Assembly: GCF_003056055.1 (NCBI RefSeq)
Contig: NZ_PYFP01000001.1
Location: 1,550,001 to 1,614,000 of the forward strand
Direction of reading: 5' to 3'
Length of the DNA: 64,000 nt
DNA from: Glaciimonas sp. PCH181
GTDB taxonomy: Bacteria > Pseudomonadota > Gammaproteobacteria > Burkholderiales > Burkholderiaceae_D
Shown: positions 48,868-58,238 of the stretch, one piece after another
Layout of the letters: each line of letters starts with the position of its first letter
Position numbering within the stretch: the stretch's first letter is position 1
Notes under the pieces: model-generated
The model's database searches: none
Told to the model about the DNA's origin: nothing
Seen by the model: the letters and a program-made list of their open reading frames with translations, nothing else
Translations under genes and position numbers: made by a program

Positions 48868-49259
48868 TAGAACTCGTCATCGCTGACCGCTGCACGCAAT
48901 GCAATAGCTGTGTGCAAGTGTGTCCCAGTAATGTATTTGAATTGGTGCCTGGAAAACCTCCGGCTATCGCACGCCAAAGCGACTGCCAGACCTGCTTCAT
49001 GTGCGAGTTGTACTGCGCCGCAGACGCGCTGTATGTAGGACCGGATTGTGAAAGCGCAGTCGCGGTCGATGAAGCGCAGATTAAGGCGTCTGGATTATTG
49101 GGCCAGTTTCGACGCGACTCAGGTTGGGATGAATGGAGTAAAGATCCACAATATCGCAACCAGCACTGGCGCATGGATCACGTTTTCATGCGCGCACGAG
49201 ATATCGCCGCGAGCCCTAAACTAGATGCGCCCACCGACAAAGCTGGCGTGTCTATATAA
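48864..49259 (+). CDS. 2[4Fe-4S] ferredoxin-like subunit
   Basis: The start at 48864 overlaps the flavoprotein stop by 4 bases. The 131-residue protein has cysteines 10, 13, 16, 20 and 41, 44, 47, 51, which fit two [4Fe-4S] clusters, followed by a 75-residue tail (GWDEWSKDPQYRNQHWRMDH) that lacks cysteines. The tail and the pairing resemble AprB. It probably transfers electrons to the flavoprotein. It is the last gene of the plus-strand half. Confidence 0.88.
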   Translation: MIELVIADRCTQCNSCVQVCPSNVFELVPGKPPAIARQSDCQTCFMCELYCAADALYVGPDCESAVAVDEAQIKASGLLGQFRRDSGWDEWSKDPQYRNQHWRMDHVFMRARDIAASPKLDAPTDKAGVSI

Positions 49260-49279
49260 AATTATCCCGCGATAAAAAA

Positions 49280-49984
49280 CTACAACTCATGCAAACGACC
49301 TTCCTTGAAATAATAGATATTTTCATGCTTGAATCCGTATTTCCCCCCTTTCAGACGGATTTGCGGTTCTAGCGTAAACAACCCCGCTTCGCCCAGCGTC
49401 AGGCTTTCATCCGGCGTAATAAACGCCAGATGTTGCATATCTTTTTGCACGCCATGACCGAGATAATCCAAAGGTTCGACGCCAAGGCAATCGCATTCGT
49501 CGCGGATGATGTAATACAGATCGTTAAAGGTCATCTCTGGATGCGCAACTTGCATTAATTTTGCGTGCAAATGGATTTCAGCCTGCGCACCGGCAAGAAA
49601 ATCCTTATGACTCTGTGGAAAACGTCGCGCCACACCGCCTTCAACGTAGTAGCTGCGCGCACAATCGCCACAATAGCCAGCGATGGACGGATTCAGGTCG
49701 ATGGTGACCAAATCGTTTTCTTGAATCGGTGTGTCGCCGGGAACATAGGGCGTGCGAGAAATCGCCAGCGTGGTGCGATCCCCCACCAGGACCAGGGCTG
49801 GCAGAGATTTGTACCAATAACCGTCGACACCCGCATGACGCTGCAATTCGTCACACTTTTTGACCAGCTCAGCCTCGGTGCTGCCAGTTTGAATGAACGC
49901 AGTAATACTCTCCAGCGTGGTGCGGGCAGCATCCTGTACTTTTTGATAGTGCTTCAATTCCGCAAATATCATGCAAAATTCCAT
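49280..49984 (-). CDS. M24-family metallopeptidase
   Basis: The 234-residue pita-bread protein has metal ligands in TIDLNPSIAGYCGDCARSY, HGVQKDMQH, FTLEPQI and KHENIYY. It lacks the N-terminal domain of Xaa-Pro peptidases and is close in size to methionine aminopeptidases. ATG 49984 and ATG 49972 are both possible; neither has a strong ribosome site. It follows an APC permease on the same strand, so it may process a peptide or amide taken up by that transporter. Confidence 0.8.
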   Translation of the reverse strand: MEFCMIFAELKHYQKVQDAARTTLESITAFIQTGSTEAELVKKCDELQRHAGVDGYWYKSLPALVLVGDRTTLAISRTPYVPGDTPIQENDLVTIDLNPSIAGYCGDCARSYYVEGGVARRFPQSHKDFLAGAQAEIHLHAKLMQVAHPEMTFNDLYYIIRDECDCLGVEPLDYLGHGVQKDMQHLAFITPDESLTLGEAGLFTLEPQIRLKGGKYGFKHENIYYFKEGRLHEL

Positions 49985-50085
49985 CTAATGTTCATCTTGC
50001 TAACTAGGACTATTCCTGAGCATTAATCAGTGCAACAACCTTTGCTCAGGAATCCCGATCCAGTATCAGCTACCGACTACGTGAA

Positions 50086-51786
50086 TTAAGGCAACACGGC
50101 ATAGCTATGCGCCACCCAGACCACAACAACTGCCAGCACCAATGCCGCATAAGGAAGCCAGCCGCCATGCGTCTTGACGTCATCGTCCAGATGCATATCC
50201 TTGGCAAAAGCCGCCGGAAATTTACCCTTGTCCTGCACAAAATGGCGATACATAAACACTGGCACAATCAGCGCAGCAAAGATCAATCCGTTGCGCAATG
50301 TGCCAGGACCCCAGATATCGGCACCCATGCCCATGAAGGCCAGATTAACAAACCCGAACACCGCACCAAGGCCGAGCAACCAGTTTTTAGCCTTGTAAGG
50401 ACGGTTCCAATTGCCACGATCCAGACGATGAATCCAACCGGATTGCAAGTTCAGGAAGTTGAAAATCAGATAACCGACGTTACCGATTGCCAGCAACATG
50501 ATGTTGTTGGACATCATCAGCAATACCAGATTGAAAGTCAGATCAGTCCACATCGCCGCAGTCGGTGCGCCGTGTGAATTGACGCGCGAAAGATACTTCG
50601 GCAGCCAGCCATCGACCGAACCTTGATACAAAGTCCGCGATGAGCCCATCATTGAAGTCATGACCGCCAGCATCAGCGACAGGACCAACATGGCGACGAT
50701 AACATTGGTAATGACAGCGCCACCGCCGACCATTTTTGCCAATATCAGGCCAACGCTGGTGCCGTCATACAAACCGGGATCCAGCATGCCGCCATACACC
50801 GCGGGCGTGGTCACAACACCCGCCGCATCGACCACCGCTGGCGTCACAAGCTGACCAAGACCCAAGTGTCCCTGAAATGCCATAGGCAACAAACTGAAGA
50901 CGCCGATACACAGCAAGCCTGAATAAAAAATCGCTTTGAAAGTATCTTTTTTAGGGTCTTTAAATTCGCTGGTGTAGCACACCGCAGTCTCAAAACCGTA
51001 GGTCGCCCAAGCGGCAATAAACATACCGCCAGCAATCAGTGTGACGCCGGGCATGTTGTAACTACCAAAAATTACTTTACCTAAAGCGTCGTGCGCCAAA
51101 GGCAACAGCGGGAAGAAATGTTGACTAGGCATATCGCCAGTGACTAACGGAACAATACCGATGAGGATCAGTGGCAACAACGACGTCACACCGAGAATCA
51201 TTTGGGTTTTGGTCGCCTTGGAAATCCCATGATGCTGAATCGCGAACGCAATCAGCAATAAAAGCGTACCTAAAATAGCGACCGCGTTAATTCTTAACGA
51301 CAGGCCGGGTTGGACGAAGTCCAGATGCACCAATACCAACGACCAGGTATTGATAGCAGCATCCGCCGGGAATAGCGAAGTCAGAATATAACCGCCCGCC
51401 AGAGAGGTTCCCAGCGCCAGCACCGGCGACCACGCGAACCAGTTACACCAGACCGAAATGGGCGCAATAAATTTGCTATACCGCACCCAGGCGATCGCGC
51501 CATAGACAGAAGCTCCGCCCGATTTATGCGGAAATAGCCCAGCTATTTCCGCATAGGTAAAACATTGCGCAAACCCCATCAGGATCGACAATATCCACAG
51601 TATCCAGGCTGGCTGGCCAACCGTGGAGGACAACGCGCCAATATTAAAAAGTACCAAAGCGGGAACACCACTGGCTGCCCAGAATGCCCCGGTCCAGCTA
51701 ATTGTTCTATGTAATCCGCCATCCTGGACGCCACTTTCGGCCACCCCTTGCTGCAAAATACCTGCATTTGAATTAATTGTATTCAC
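50086..51786 (-). CDS. APC-family amino acid permease
   Basis: The start is taken as GTG 51786, where AGGAGA lies 7 bases upstream; a longer frame has no ribosome site. The 566-residue membrane protein has about 12 helices and the APC signature region (GGASVYGAIAWV, TYGFETAVCYTSEFKDPKKD). It probably imports an amino acid or amine by exchange or proton symport. Substrate unknown. It precedes the M24 peptidase gene on the same strand. Confidence 0.85.
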   Translation of the reverse strand: MNTINSNAGILQQGVAESGVQDGGLHRTISWTGAFWAASGVPALVLFNIGALSSTVGQPAWILWILSILMGFAQCFTYAEIAGLFPHKSGGASVYGAIAWVRYSKFIAPISVWCNWFAWSPVLALGTSLAGGYILTSLFPADAAINTWSLVLVHLDFVQPGLSLRINAVAILGTLLLLIAFAIQHHGISKATKTQMILGVTSLLPLILIGIVPLVTGDMPSQHFFPLLPLAHDALGKVIFGSYNMPGVTLIAGGMFIAAWATYGFETAVCYTSEFKDPKKDTFKAIFYSGLLCIGVFSLLPMAFQGHLGLGQLVTPAVVDAAGVVTTPAVYGGMLDPGLYDGTSVGLILAKMVGGGAVITNVIVAMLVLSLMLAVMTSMMGSSRTLYQGSVDGWLPKYLSRVNSHGAPTAAMWTDLTFNLVLLMMSNNIMLLAIGNVGYLIFNFLNLQSGWIHRLDRGNWNRPYKAKNWLLGLGAVFGFVNLAFMGMGADIWGPGTLRNGLIFAALIVPVFMYRHFVQDKGKFPAAFAKDMHLDDDVKTHGGWLPYAALVLAVVVVWVAHSYAVLP

Positions 51787-52628
51787 ATTTTGTCTCCTAA
51801 AAAATCGTACCGGCGTAGGCGCCGAATGTATAAATATTATTTTTATCACGCATAGATTGTGCGCGGCGTCCCCTTCCCATGGGCCTGCGAGCTGCCAATG
51901 GATGTCGTCCGACGGTGGATCGGCGTGGTCGTATTTTGAGGGTATGGTGGCAAGCCACCGACAGCGTTCACTCAGCAGGGAACTGCAGATGAGCCGGGCT
52001 TTTTAGCGCCAGTGACCATGCAGTCCGGGACTTGGTAAGTGGGTTGCGGCATGTTGATGCGCAAACTGTGAAGAGTTCAAATAGGATGCCATGCTTCGGA
52101 TCTGTTGCCATTGCCGTGCCCTCCGATAAGGCCGTCTCGAAAAACCTCTATTTTTAACATGGCACCCACTGCGTATAAGAGGGGCTATAAAGCAAGCATA
52201 GTCAGCAAGAGGAGATGAGTAAGGCCAAAGGTTAAGCATAACTATCTGACAAACTAAGTATATTGCTCATAATAGTTACTCCTAACTAGGTAGAGTTAAT
52301 CATCTCAGCCAGGACTAGGATGTACGTCCTTCGCGACCCGGCGAGGCTGCATGATCAGGGATGCACTCACTCTCCCGCGCCTTATCTTCCGATGTGAACC
52401 CATCCCTTTGGCACCATTTTCATCGCCAAAACACGCGCATTCTCGTATTAACTCATCACACACAAACACATCGGCGTAGCCTTATTGTTGGCAATTATTG
52501 AATAGTCTAAGCAATTTTCGCTAGTTTATCCCAGATAAATACCACGGCATACTGCTCTCACTGCCTCTCACACTGCGTTAAAGGCAGTCGCCGCAAGTAG
52601 CTCTAAAACTAACTTAAAGAAAATTCAT
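51787..52628. other. 842-base region without a convincing gene
   Basis: Short frames here lack ribosome sites and protein-like composition. The segment likely contains the permease promoter and old gene debris; an imperfect palindrome AGGATGTACGTCCT is present near 52317-52330. The SDR remnant follows. Confidence 0.5.
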
Positions 52629-52853
52629 ATGCCCAACATCGACAAAAAAGTAGCCATCGTCACAGGACCAACTGCTACCGATTTGTTCCTGACCGGCAAA
52701 TTGCCAGAATTGATCGATCGCCTTGCCAAGCTGGCACCGCTAGAACGCCTGGGTCAGCCTGACGATATCGCCGCGACTGTCGCTTTTCTTGCAGGCCCGG
52801 ATGGCAGCTGGATCAACGGACAAACCCTGCGCGCCAACGGCGGAATGATTTGA
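52629..52853 (+). pseudogene. short-chain dehydrogenase with in-frame internal deletion
   Basis: The first residues (KKVAIVTG) are the start of the NAD-binding loop of an SDR. They are joined directly to GPTATDLFLTGKLPELIDRL and the normal SDR C-terminus (RLGQPDDIAATVAFLAGPDG, WINGQTLRANGG). Roughly 170 residues, including the catalytic Ser-Tyr-Lys, are missing without loss of frame. The 74-residue product could be made but cannot be an SDR enzyme. Confidence 0.85.
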
Positions 52854-52961
52854 TAACGACGCTACTAACCAAGTAAAGCAACAACACTATGGATAGGCTG
52901 ACCCTCCCCTATCAAAGAAAAACCATGTTAACTACAATACACTTTTGATCAGGAGTCACCA

Positions 52962-53858
52962 ATGCTAAACGTAGACACACTAATTGCCTTCGTAGCAGTC
53001 ATCGACACTGGCTCATTCTCCGCAGCAGCCGAACGACTAAACCAAACCCCCTCAGGCATAAGCCGCGCCGTGTCACGGCTAGAAACCCAACTAAGCATGG
53101 CCCTAATCACCCGCACAACCCGCCGTCTCGATCTAACCGAAGAAGGCAAATGGCTACTAACCCGCGCCAGAAAAATCCTCTCCGATTTACAAGACACAGA
53201 AGAACAACTAACCGCCCGCCTATCCCAACCTTCCGGCTTAGTCCGCGTCAACGCCGCAACCCCAGTTCTCGATCACCTAGTCGCGCCACTAGCAGCCGAA
53301 TTCATGGACACTTACCCATTGATAAGACTAGAACTGATTAGCGGAGAAACCGTCATTGATTTAATAGAAGAACGGATCGATCTGGCGATACGAATTGGCC
53401 CACTAGCCGACTCAACCCTAAACGCAAGACGTCTGGGCAGCAGCCAACTGCGATTATTAGCATCCCCAGCCTATCTGGCAAACCATGGAACGCCAGAAAA
53501 TATAAGCCAACTAAACAACCACCGACTACTAGGTTTTACCGCACCAACATCACTAAATATCTGGCCGCTACCGCAACAAGGCGGCGCTGGCCTATTAATA
53601 CAACCCGAGATCGCAGCCTCCAGCGGCGAAACGCTAAGACACCTAACATTAGCCGGCGCAGGCATCGCCTGTCTGGCCGATTTTCTAACGCACAACGATG
53701 TAGCAAGCGGCCGCCTGATCCCAATCCTCGCAGAGGAAACACTCCCCTGGAGCCAACCGGTCTGGACCGTATTCTATAAACAGGGAGCACTGGCACCACG
53801 CATTAGCGCATTGGTGAGCTTTTTGGCGCAGAAACTAACTGGCGTATTGGATACGTGA
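52962..53858 (+). CDS. LysR-family transcriptional regulator
   Basis: In this 298-residue regulator, residues 1-60 form the LysR helix-turn-helix (SFSAAAERLNQTPSGISRAV) and residues 90-295 the periplasmic-binding-protein-like sensor. Such regulators adjacent to an SDR gene usually control it, but that SDR is now broken. Like the flavoprotein at 36053, it uses many CTA, ATA and AGA codons. The start ATG 52962 has CAGGAG upstream. Confidence 0.92.
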   Translation: MLNVDTLIAFVAVIDTGSFSAAAERLNQTPSGISRAVSRLETQLSMALITRTTRRLDLTEEGKWLLTRARKILSDLQDTEEQLTARLSQPSGLVRVNAATPVLDHLVAPLAAEFMDTYPLIRLELISGETVIDLIEERIDLAIRIGPLADSTLNARRLGSSQLRLLASPAYLANHGTPENISQLNNHRLLGFTAPTSLNIWPLPQQGGAGLLIQPEIAASSGETLRHLTLAGAGIACLADFLTHNDVASGRLIPILAEETLPWSQPVWTVFYKQGALAPRISALVSFLAQKLTGVLDT

Positions 53859-53908
53859 CGGCAGCGACGGCTGCCATGCATGAGCACTGAAAATGCAGCA
53901 GATACACC

Positions 53909-53940
53909 AATCGAAAGGAAGATCCTTTCGATTAGTTTTG
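53909..53940 (+). terminator. terminator after the LysR gene
   Basis: AATCGAAAGGA (53909-53919) and TCCTTTCGATT (53923-53933) are perfectly complementary with a 3-base loop, followed by AGTTTTG. It sits between the convergent LysR and MFS-remnant genes and may work in both directions. Confidence 0.75.
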
Positions 53941-53974
53941 CATCACTTAACTACGTACTACAAAAACAAACCCA

Positions 53975-54866
53975 TCACTCCTCCAACGGCGATTTACCTG
54001 TTTCACGCGCCGCCGGCAACGCTATACCGGTAAGCACTAACGCAACACAGACATACAAAGAAACAGCCAACGTCGAACCATAAGAACGATACAAAGTGGC
54101 GATCAGCAACGGTGCAAACGCGCCACCGGCAATCCCGCCCAATGTGTAAGCCAGCGATGAACCGGCATAACGGACTCTGGTGGGAATCTGCTCGGTCACA
54201 AACGCTGCCTGAGGACCATACATAATGGCGTGAATAATCAAACCACCAGCCACCGCCGCCACAATCAGCATCGGCTTGCTGCTATCGAGCAGAACAAAGA
54301 AGACAAACGCCCATATCAGCGCCAGTGCTACTCCCAAACCATACACAGGACGTCGTCCGATACGATCCGACAAGGCACCAAATAATGGGACTGCCAACGC
54401 GTTGCACGCTGTGCCGATCATGATCGCCGTCAGTGCCAGCGTCCGCGATAGATTCAGCGCAGTCGTCACATAAGTCAGCGTGAACACGACCACCAAAGCA
54501 TAAAACACGTCAGAGCCGATCCGCGCGCCAGCGGCCAGCAGCAAACGCCGCCAGTAATGACGGAATACGTCGCTGACAGGCGCAGCAGCCTTGCTATGAT
54601 TTGCTTCCATTTCTTTGAACTTCGGCGTTTCCTCAACACCGCGGCGAATCCAGAAACCGAAAGCAACCAACAATAAGCTCGCCAGAAACGGCACACGCCA
54701 GCCCCAGTCAAGAAACTGATCAGGCGTCAGCAGATAGGTAATCAACGCGACAAAACCGGTCCCCAGCAAAGTGCCGAAGGATGGCCCAACTTGTGTCCAC
54801 GAAGCATTTCTGCCGCGCTTATCCTGTGCCCCATGTTCAACCGAAATCAACACCGCGCCAGCCCAT
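53975..54866 (-). pseudogene. C-terminal half of an MHS-family MFS transporter
   Basis: The frame matches the metabolite:proton symporter group from about its fifth membrane segment (EWAGAVLISVEHGAQDKRG, NASWTQVGPSFGTLLGTG) to the C-terminus, about 295 residues. The first four or so helices are absent. Upstream, the sequence switches abruptly to GntR-regulator similarity near 54866-54880. A GTG at 54853 could start translation, but the product would lack half of the transport core. Confidence 0.85.
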
Positions 54867-55130
54867 TCAAATCGCGTTCTCCGACATCTTCGATACCGAG
54901 GCGCCGCGATTCGGTGATATCTCGATCAATCCTTCTGCTGCAAGCACTTTCATCGCCTCGCGTAGAGGCGTCCGAGATATTCATAACGTTTCGCATAGCT
55001 CGCGTTCGTTTAGTTTCATGCCTGGAACAAGAATCGCCTCGACGATGAGATTGCGCAGGTGCTCCACCACCGTATCGTGAAGTCTTTGACGCTCTACTCT
55101 TGGCACCAAAGGCCCAGTTGGCAATGACAT
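54867..55130 (-). pseudogene. GntR/FadR-type regulator, nonsense mutation and truncated
   Basis: From ATG 55130 the minus strand encodes a GntR winged helix (MSLPTGPLVPRVERQRLHD, LVPGMKLNERELCETL, then TGA, then ISRTPLREAMKVLAAEGLIE). The TGA at 54981-54983 stands where the family has Gly (GGA), so one base change explains it. A second TGA at 54867-54869 and loss of the FCD ligand domain follow, where MFS sequence begins. It points away from the sugar-acid cluster and was probably its regulator. Confidence 0.85.
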
Positions 55131-55504
55131 TTCGGCCTAAATTGTATTTTTCATTCAAAATTCCTATTTTCTACATATTTAGCTTTACCACTTAATTGTA
55201 CGCATGACAGAAAATTCCTTACTAGCAAGTAGTGTCAGAATATGGTTCTCACCTTAATACTTCCTGAGTTTTAACTTTTTAAGTCGCAATATTTAGAAAT
55301 TTGATCACACTGGAAATTTACCTTTGCGATATAGATTTTTCCTGATAAAGTATTTTGCATTCAAAATCCAATAAATTTTCAGGAGAAATAAATAACAATC
55401 ATGTCGGTATAAAAGGTTTCGCACAAAATTACAACATGCCATAAATAAAATTCGCGACCCGTGACAGGGCCGGAGACAACCTTAAATCGAGGAGGATGAC
55501 AAAC
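55131..55504. other. AT-rich promoter region of the sugar-acid cluster
   Basis: This is the gap between the broken GntR gene and the permease gene. The 10-base direct repeat CATTCAAAAT occurs at 55152-55161 and 55358-55367. GntR-type or other operators may lie here; none can be proved. No gene is seen. Confidence 0.4.
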
Positions 55505-56518
55505 GTGAGAATTTATCAAGCGATTAATAAAGTACCTGGCGGGATGATGGTCGTGCCGCTGTTTATCGGTATGTTGATTAATACCTTCATTCCAAACGCG
55601 CTGAAGATCGGCGGCTTCACACAAGCGCTGACCAACGTGGGCTACCCAACGATTCTAGGGATGTATTTGTTCACCGTCGGCACCAAGATGACCTTGCGAG
55701 CAGCGCCGGCGATGCTAAAGCGTGGCTTTGGCATCCTCTTGGCGAAAGTTGGCATCGCGGTGATCCTTGCATTAGGGGTCTCCCATTTGTTCCATGGCAA
55801 CCTGCTTGGCCTGACCACCCTAGCTGTGCTTGCCGCGATGAGTGACACCAACGGCGGCATGTTTCTGGCCTTGACTAGTACCTTCGGCAACAAGGACGAC
55901 GCCGGTACCTATGTCGTGCAGAGCGTCGAAACCGGCCCATGCTTAACGATGCTGGTGCTGGTCGGCGCCGGGCTCGCGGTTATTCCGTGGTTGACCATGG
56001 TGTCGGTGATCGCCCCGATCTTCGCGGGCGCGCTCCTCGGTAACCTCGACAAGGAAACACGTGATTTTTTCGGTTCCCACGAGCCGCTGATCGTCCCGTT
56101 CATGGCATTCACACTCGGCCAGGGCATTAATTTGAAGGCGGTCACGACCGCCGGCTTGCCTGGGATACTGCTCGGCGTTGCGGTTGTCGTGATCACCGGC
56201 CTTGTGTGTATTATTGCCGACCGTCTGCTGGGCGGCTCTGGTATCGCGGGCGCGGCTGCATCGAGTACCGCTGGCAATGCTGCCGGCACACCGCAGGCGG
56301 TTGCGCTTGCCGACCCGTCCTTCGCGGCGATCGCACCTATGGCTACGATCCAGGTCGCCGCCTCGGTGATCGTGACCGCGCTTCTGACGCCGGTGCTGAC
56401 TGCCTACATAGCTCGTCGCGTCAAGAAGAAGTTGCAGGGCTTCGTGCCTGTCGAGAACCCGTTGAATTATTCACCTGAAGAGCCAATCGATCGTCCGCAA
56501 GCGACCGTTAATCTTTGA
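55505..56518 (+). CDS. kdgT: 2-keto-3-deoxygluconate permease family transporter
   Basis: The start is taken as GTG 55505, 9 bases after a GGAGG ribosome site; ATG 55496 would overlap that site. The 337-residue membrane protein starts with an IYQAINKVPGGMMVVPLFIG segment typical of KdgT and has about ten helices with TNGGMFLALTSTFGNKDDAG. The family imports 2-keto-3-deoxygluconate by proton symport; related substrates are possible. It is the first gene of a cluster with higher GC than the regions to its left. Confidence 0.88.
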   Translation: MRIYQAINKVPGGMMVVPLFIGMLINTFIPNALKIGGFTQALTNVGYPTILGMYLFTVGTKMTLRAAPAMLKRGFGILLAKVGIAVILALGVSHLFHGNLLGLTTLAVLAAMSDTNGGMFLALTSTFGNKDDAGTYVVQSVETGPCLTMLVLVGAGLAVIPWLTMVSVIAPIFAGALLGNLDKETRDFFGSHEPLIVPFMAFTLGQGINLKAVTTAGLPGILLGVAVVVITGLVCIIADRLLGGSGIAGAAASSTAGNAAGTPQAVALADPSFAAIAPMATIQVAASVIVTALLTPVLTAYIARRVKKKLQGFVPVENPLNYSPEEPIDRPQATVNL

Positions 56519-56532
56519 AACAGGGAGTATAG

Positions 56533-56970
56533 ATGGAAAGTTTAAAATTGGATTTGAAATTGGCGCAAGACCTACTCGCGTATGCGATCGGGCAGGCTAA
56601 ACAAAAATTTGATAAACCGATTTGCGTGGCGGTGTGTGACGCTTACGGATTTCTGATCGGCTTTGGGCGCGCCGACGGCGCGCCGGTGCGCAGCATTTCA
56701 CTGGCGCAGCAAAAGGCCTATACGTCGACCCGCATGGGTAGCACGACTACCGCATTTCTCGGCCGGCTGCGTAAAGAAGATATTCCGATTGGTTTCTTTT
56801 GCGATCCCTTGCTAACCGCATTGTCCGGCGGCGCGCTGCTCGCCGATCCCGCTGGTCGCGTGCTGGGCGCTATCGGCATCAGTGGACTATCACCGGTTGA
56901 AGACCAGGCGCTCGCCGATGGCAGCGCGGGCTTTATCACGCAATACCACGACCCGCACGGTACAAGCTGA
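56533..56970 (+). CDS. GlcG/HbpS-family protein
   Basis: This 145-residue DUF336/GlcG protein has a leading helix, VAVCDAYGFLIGFGRADGAP, KAYTSTRMGSTT and the ending GISGLSPVEDQALADGSAGF. It lacks a signal peptide, unlike the haem-binding HbpS type. Members next to hydroxyacid and glycolate genes have no proven reaction. It lies 14 bases after the permease gene. Confidence 0.85.
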   Translation: MESLKLDLKLAQDLLAYAIGQAKQKFDKPICVAVCDAYGFLIGFGRADGAPVRSISLAQQKAYTSTRMGSTTTAFLGRLRKEDIPIGFFCDPLLTALSGGALLADPAGRVLGAIGISGLSPVEDQALADGSAGFITQYHDPHGTS

Positions 56971-57044
56971 CGCCGTCGCACCGATCCTTCCCCGGTACCG
57001 CTTGGCCCGGGGTGTTTGCACCAGGAACTACCAGGAACTACAAC

Positions 57045-58022
57045 ATGTTGAAATCCAACGTCTACATCACCCGCATGATTCCGCAGGAAACCATTGACGC
57101 CTTGCGCCAGTTTCACGATGTCGAGGTCAACCCGTATGACCGGGCGCTGACTCGCGACGAACTTCTACAACAGGTGCGCGGCCGCGATGCGGTCATAACG
57201 CTGCTCACGGATAAGGTCGACGGCGAGGTGCTCGATGCCGCCGGACCGCAATGCAAGATCTTTGCGAACTATGCAGTCGGCTTCAATAACTTCGACCTGA
57301 AAGCTGCCACGCAGCGCGGCGTGATAATGACCAACACGCCCGGCGTGCTAGATGACGCGACCGCCACTCATGCGTGGGCGCTCCTGCTTGCCACCGCACG
57401 TCGCATCTCGGAGTCGGAGCGCTATGTGCGCGCAGGCCAGTGGCATGGCTGGGCACCGATGGCCTTCATTGGACAGGATGTAGACCACAAGACGCTTGGC
57501 ATCGCGGGGCTTGGTCGGATCGGTTCAAAATTCGCGCGCAAGGCAGCGGCCTTCGACATGAAGGTGATCTACACCAATGCCGTGCGCGAACCCGAATTCG
57601 AACGCCAATACGGGGCGACCTTCGTCGACAAGGCAACGCTGCTGCGCGAGTCGGACTTCTTGTCGCTTCATCTGCCGCTACTGCCGGACACTCATCACTA
57701 CATTGGCGCAAAAGAGCTGGCGTCGATGAAACCGACCGCGGTACTGATCAATGCGGCGCGTGGCCCACTAATCGACGAGCAAGCCCTTGTCGCGGCGTTA
57801 CGCAACAAGGTCATCTGGGGTGCAGGGCTGGACGTGTTCGAAGAGGAGCCTAACATCGCAGCAGGCTTAGCCGAGCTCGACAACGTTGTCATCGTTCCGC
57901 ACATTGCTTCGGCGACCATACAAACACGGCTGGCGATGGGTAAGATTGCGACCGACAATGTGATTAGCGTGCTCAAGGGCGAGCCGCCACACACCTGTAT
58001 CAATCCGGAAGTACTCAAGTGA
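57045..58022 (+). CDS. glyoxylate/hydroxypyruvate reductase-type D-2-hydroxyacid dehydrogenase
   Basis: The ATG at 57045 has an AGGAAC site upstream and gives 325 residues. The NAD(P)-binding motif is GIAGLGRIGSKFARKA. Catalytic Arg (INAARGPLIDE), Glu (DVFEEEPN) and His (VPHIASAT) are present. It resembles GyaR/GhrB enzymes that reduce glyoxylate or hydroxypyruvate, the latter to D-glycerate. That product is the substrate of the kinase encoded downstream, so it probably feeds D-glycerate into the pathway. Confidence 0.88.
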   Translation: MLKSNVYITRMIPQETIDALRQFHDVEVNPYDRALTRDELLQQVRGRDAVITLLTDKVDGEVLDAAGPQCKIFANYAVGFNNFDLKAATQRGVIMTNTPGVLDDATATHAWALLLATARRISESERYVRAGQWHGWAPMAFIGQDVDHKTLGIAGLGRIGSKFARKAAAFDMKVIYTNAVREPEFERQYGATFVDKATLLRESDFLSLHLPLLPDTHHYIGAKELASMKPTAVLINAARGPLIDEQALVAALRNKVIWGAGLDVFEEEPNIAAGLAELDNVVIVPHIASATIQTRLAMGKIATDNVISVLKGEPPHTCINPEVLK

Positions 58023-58238
58023 TCCGCCTGACCTCGCTCAACTTCGAGGTTGTTATGCACTAATTTTAGTCTGCCGTATTAACTAAAAAATCAGAAATGG
58101 ATACACCTTAGGTTGTGTCGATAGATGATCACTGTCCCATATATCGTAGCGCGTATGTCATAGGTCATAGGTCAAAAAAATGAATGCGACAGAAGCCATT
58201 AACGGCATATAAGAATTTATTGAAAATTGGAGAAAATA

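Noticed and set aside
52003..52239. Minus-strand frame in the gap after the APC permease
   Set aside because: It has no ribosome site, no recognisable domain and no sign of conservation.
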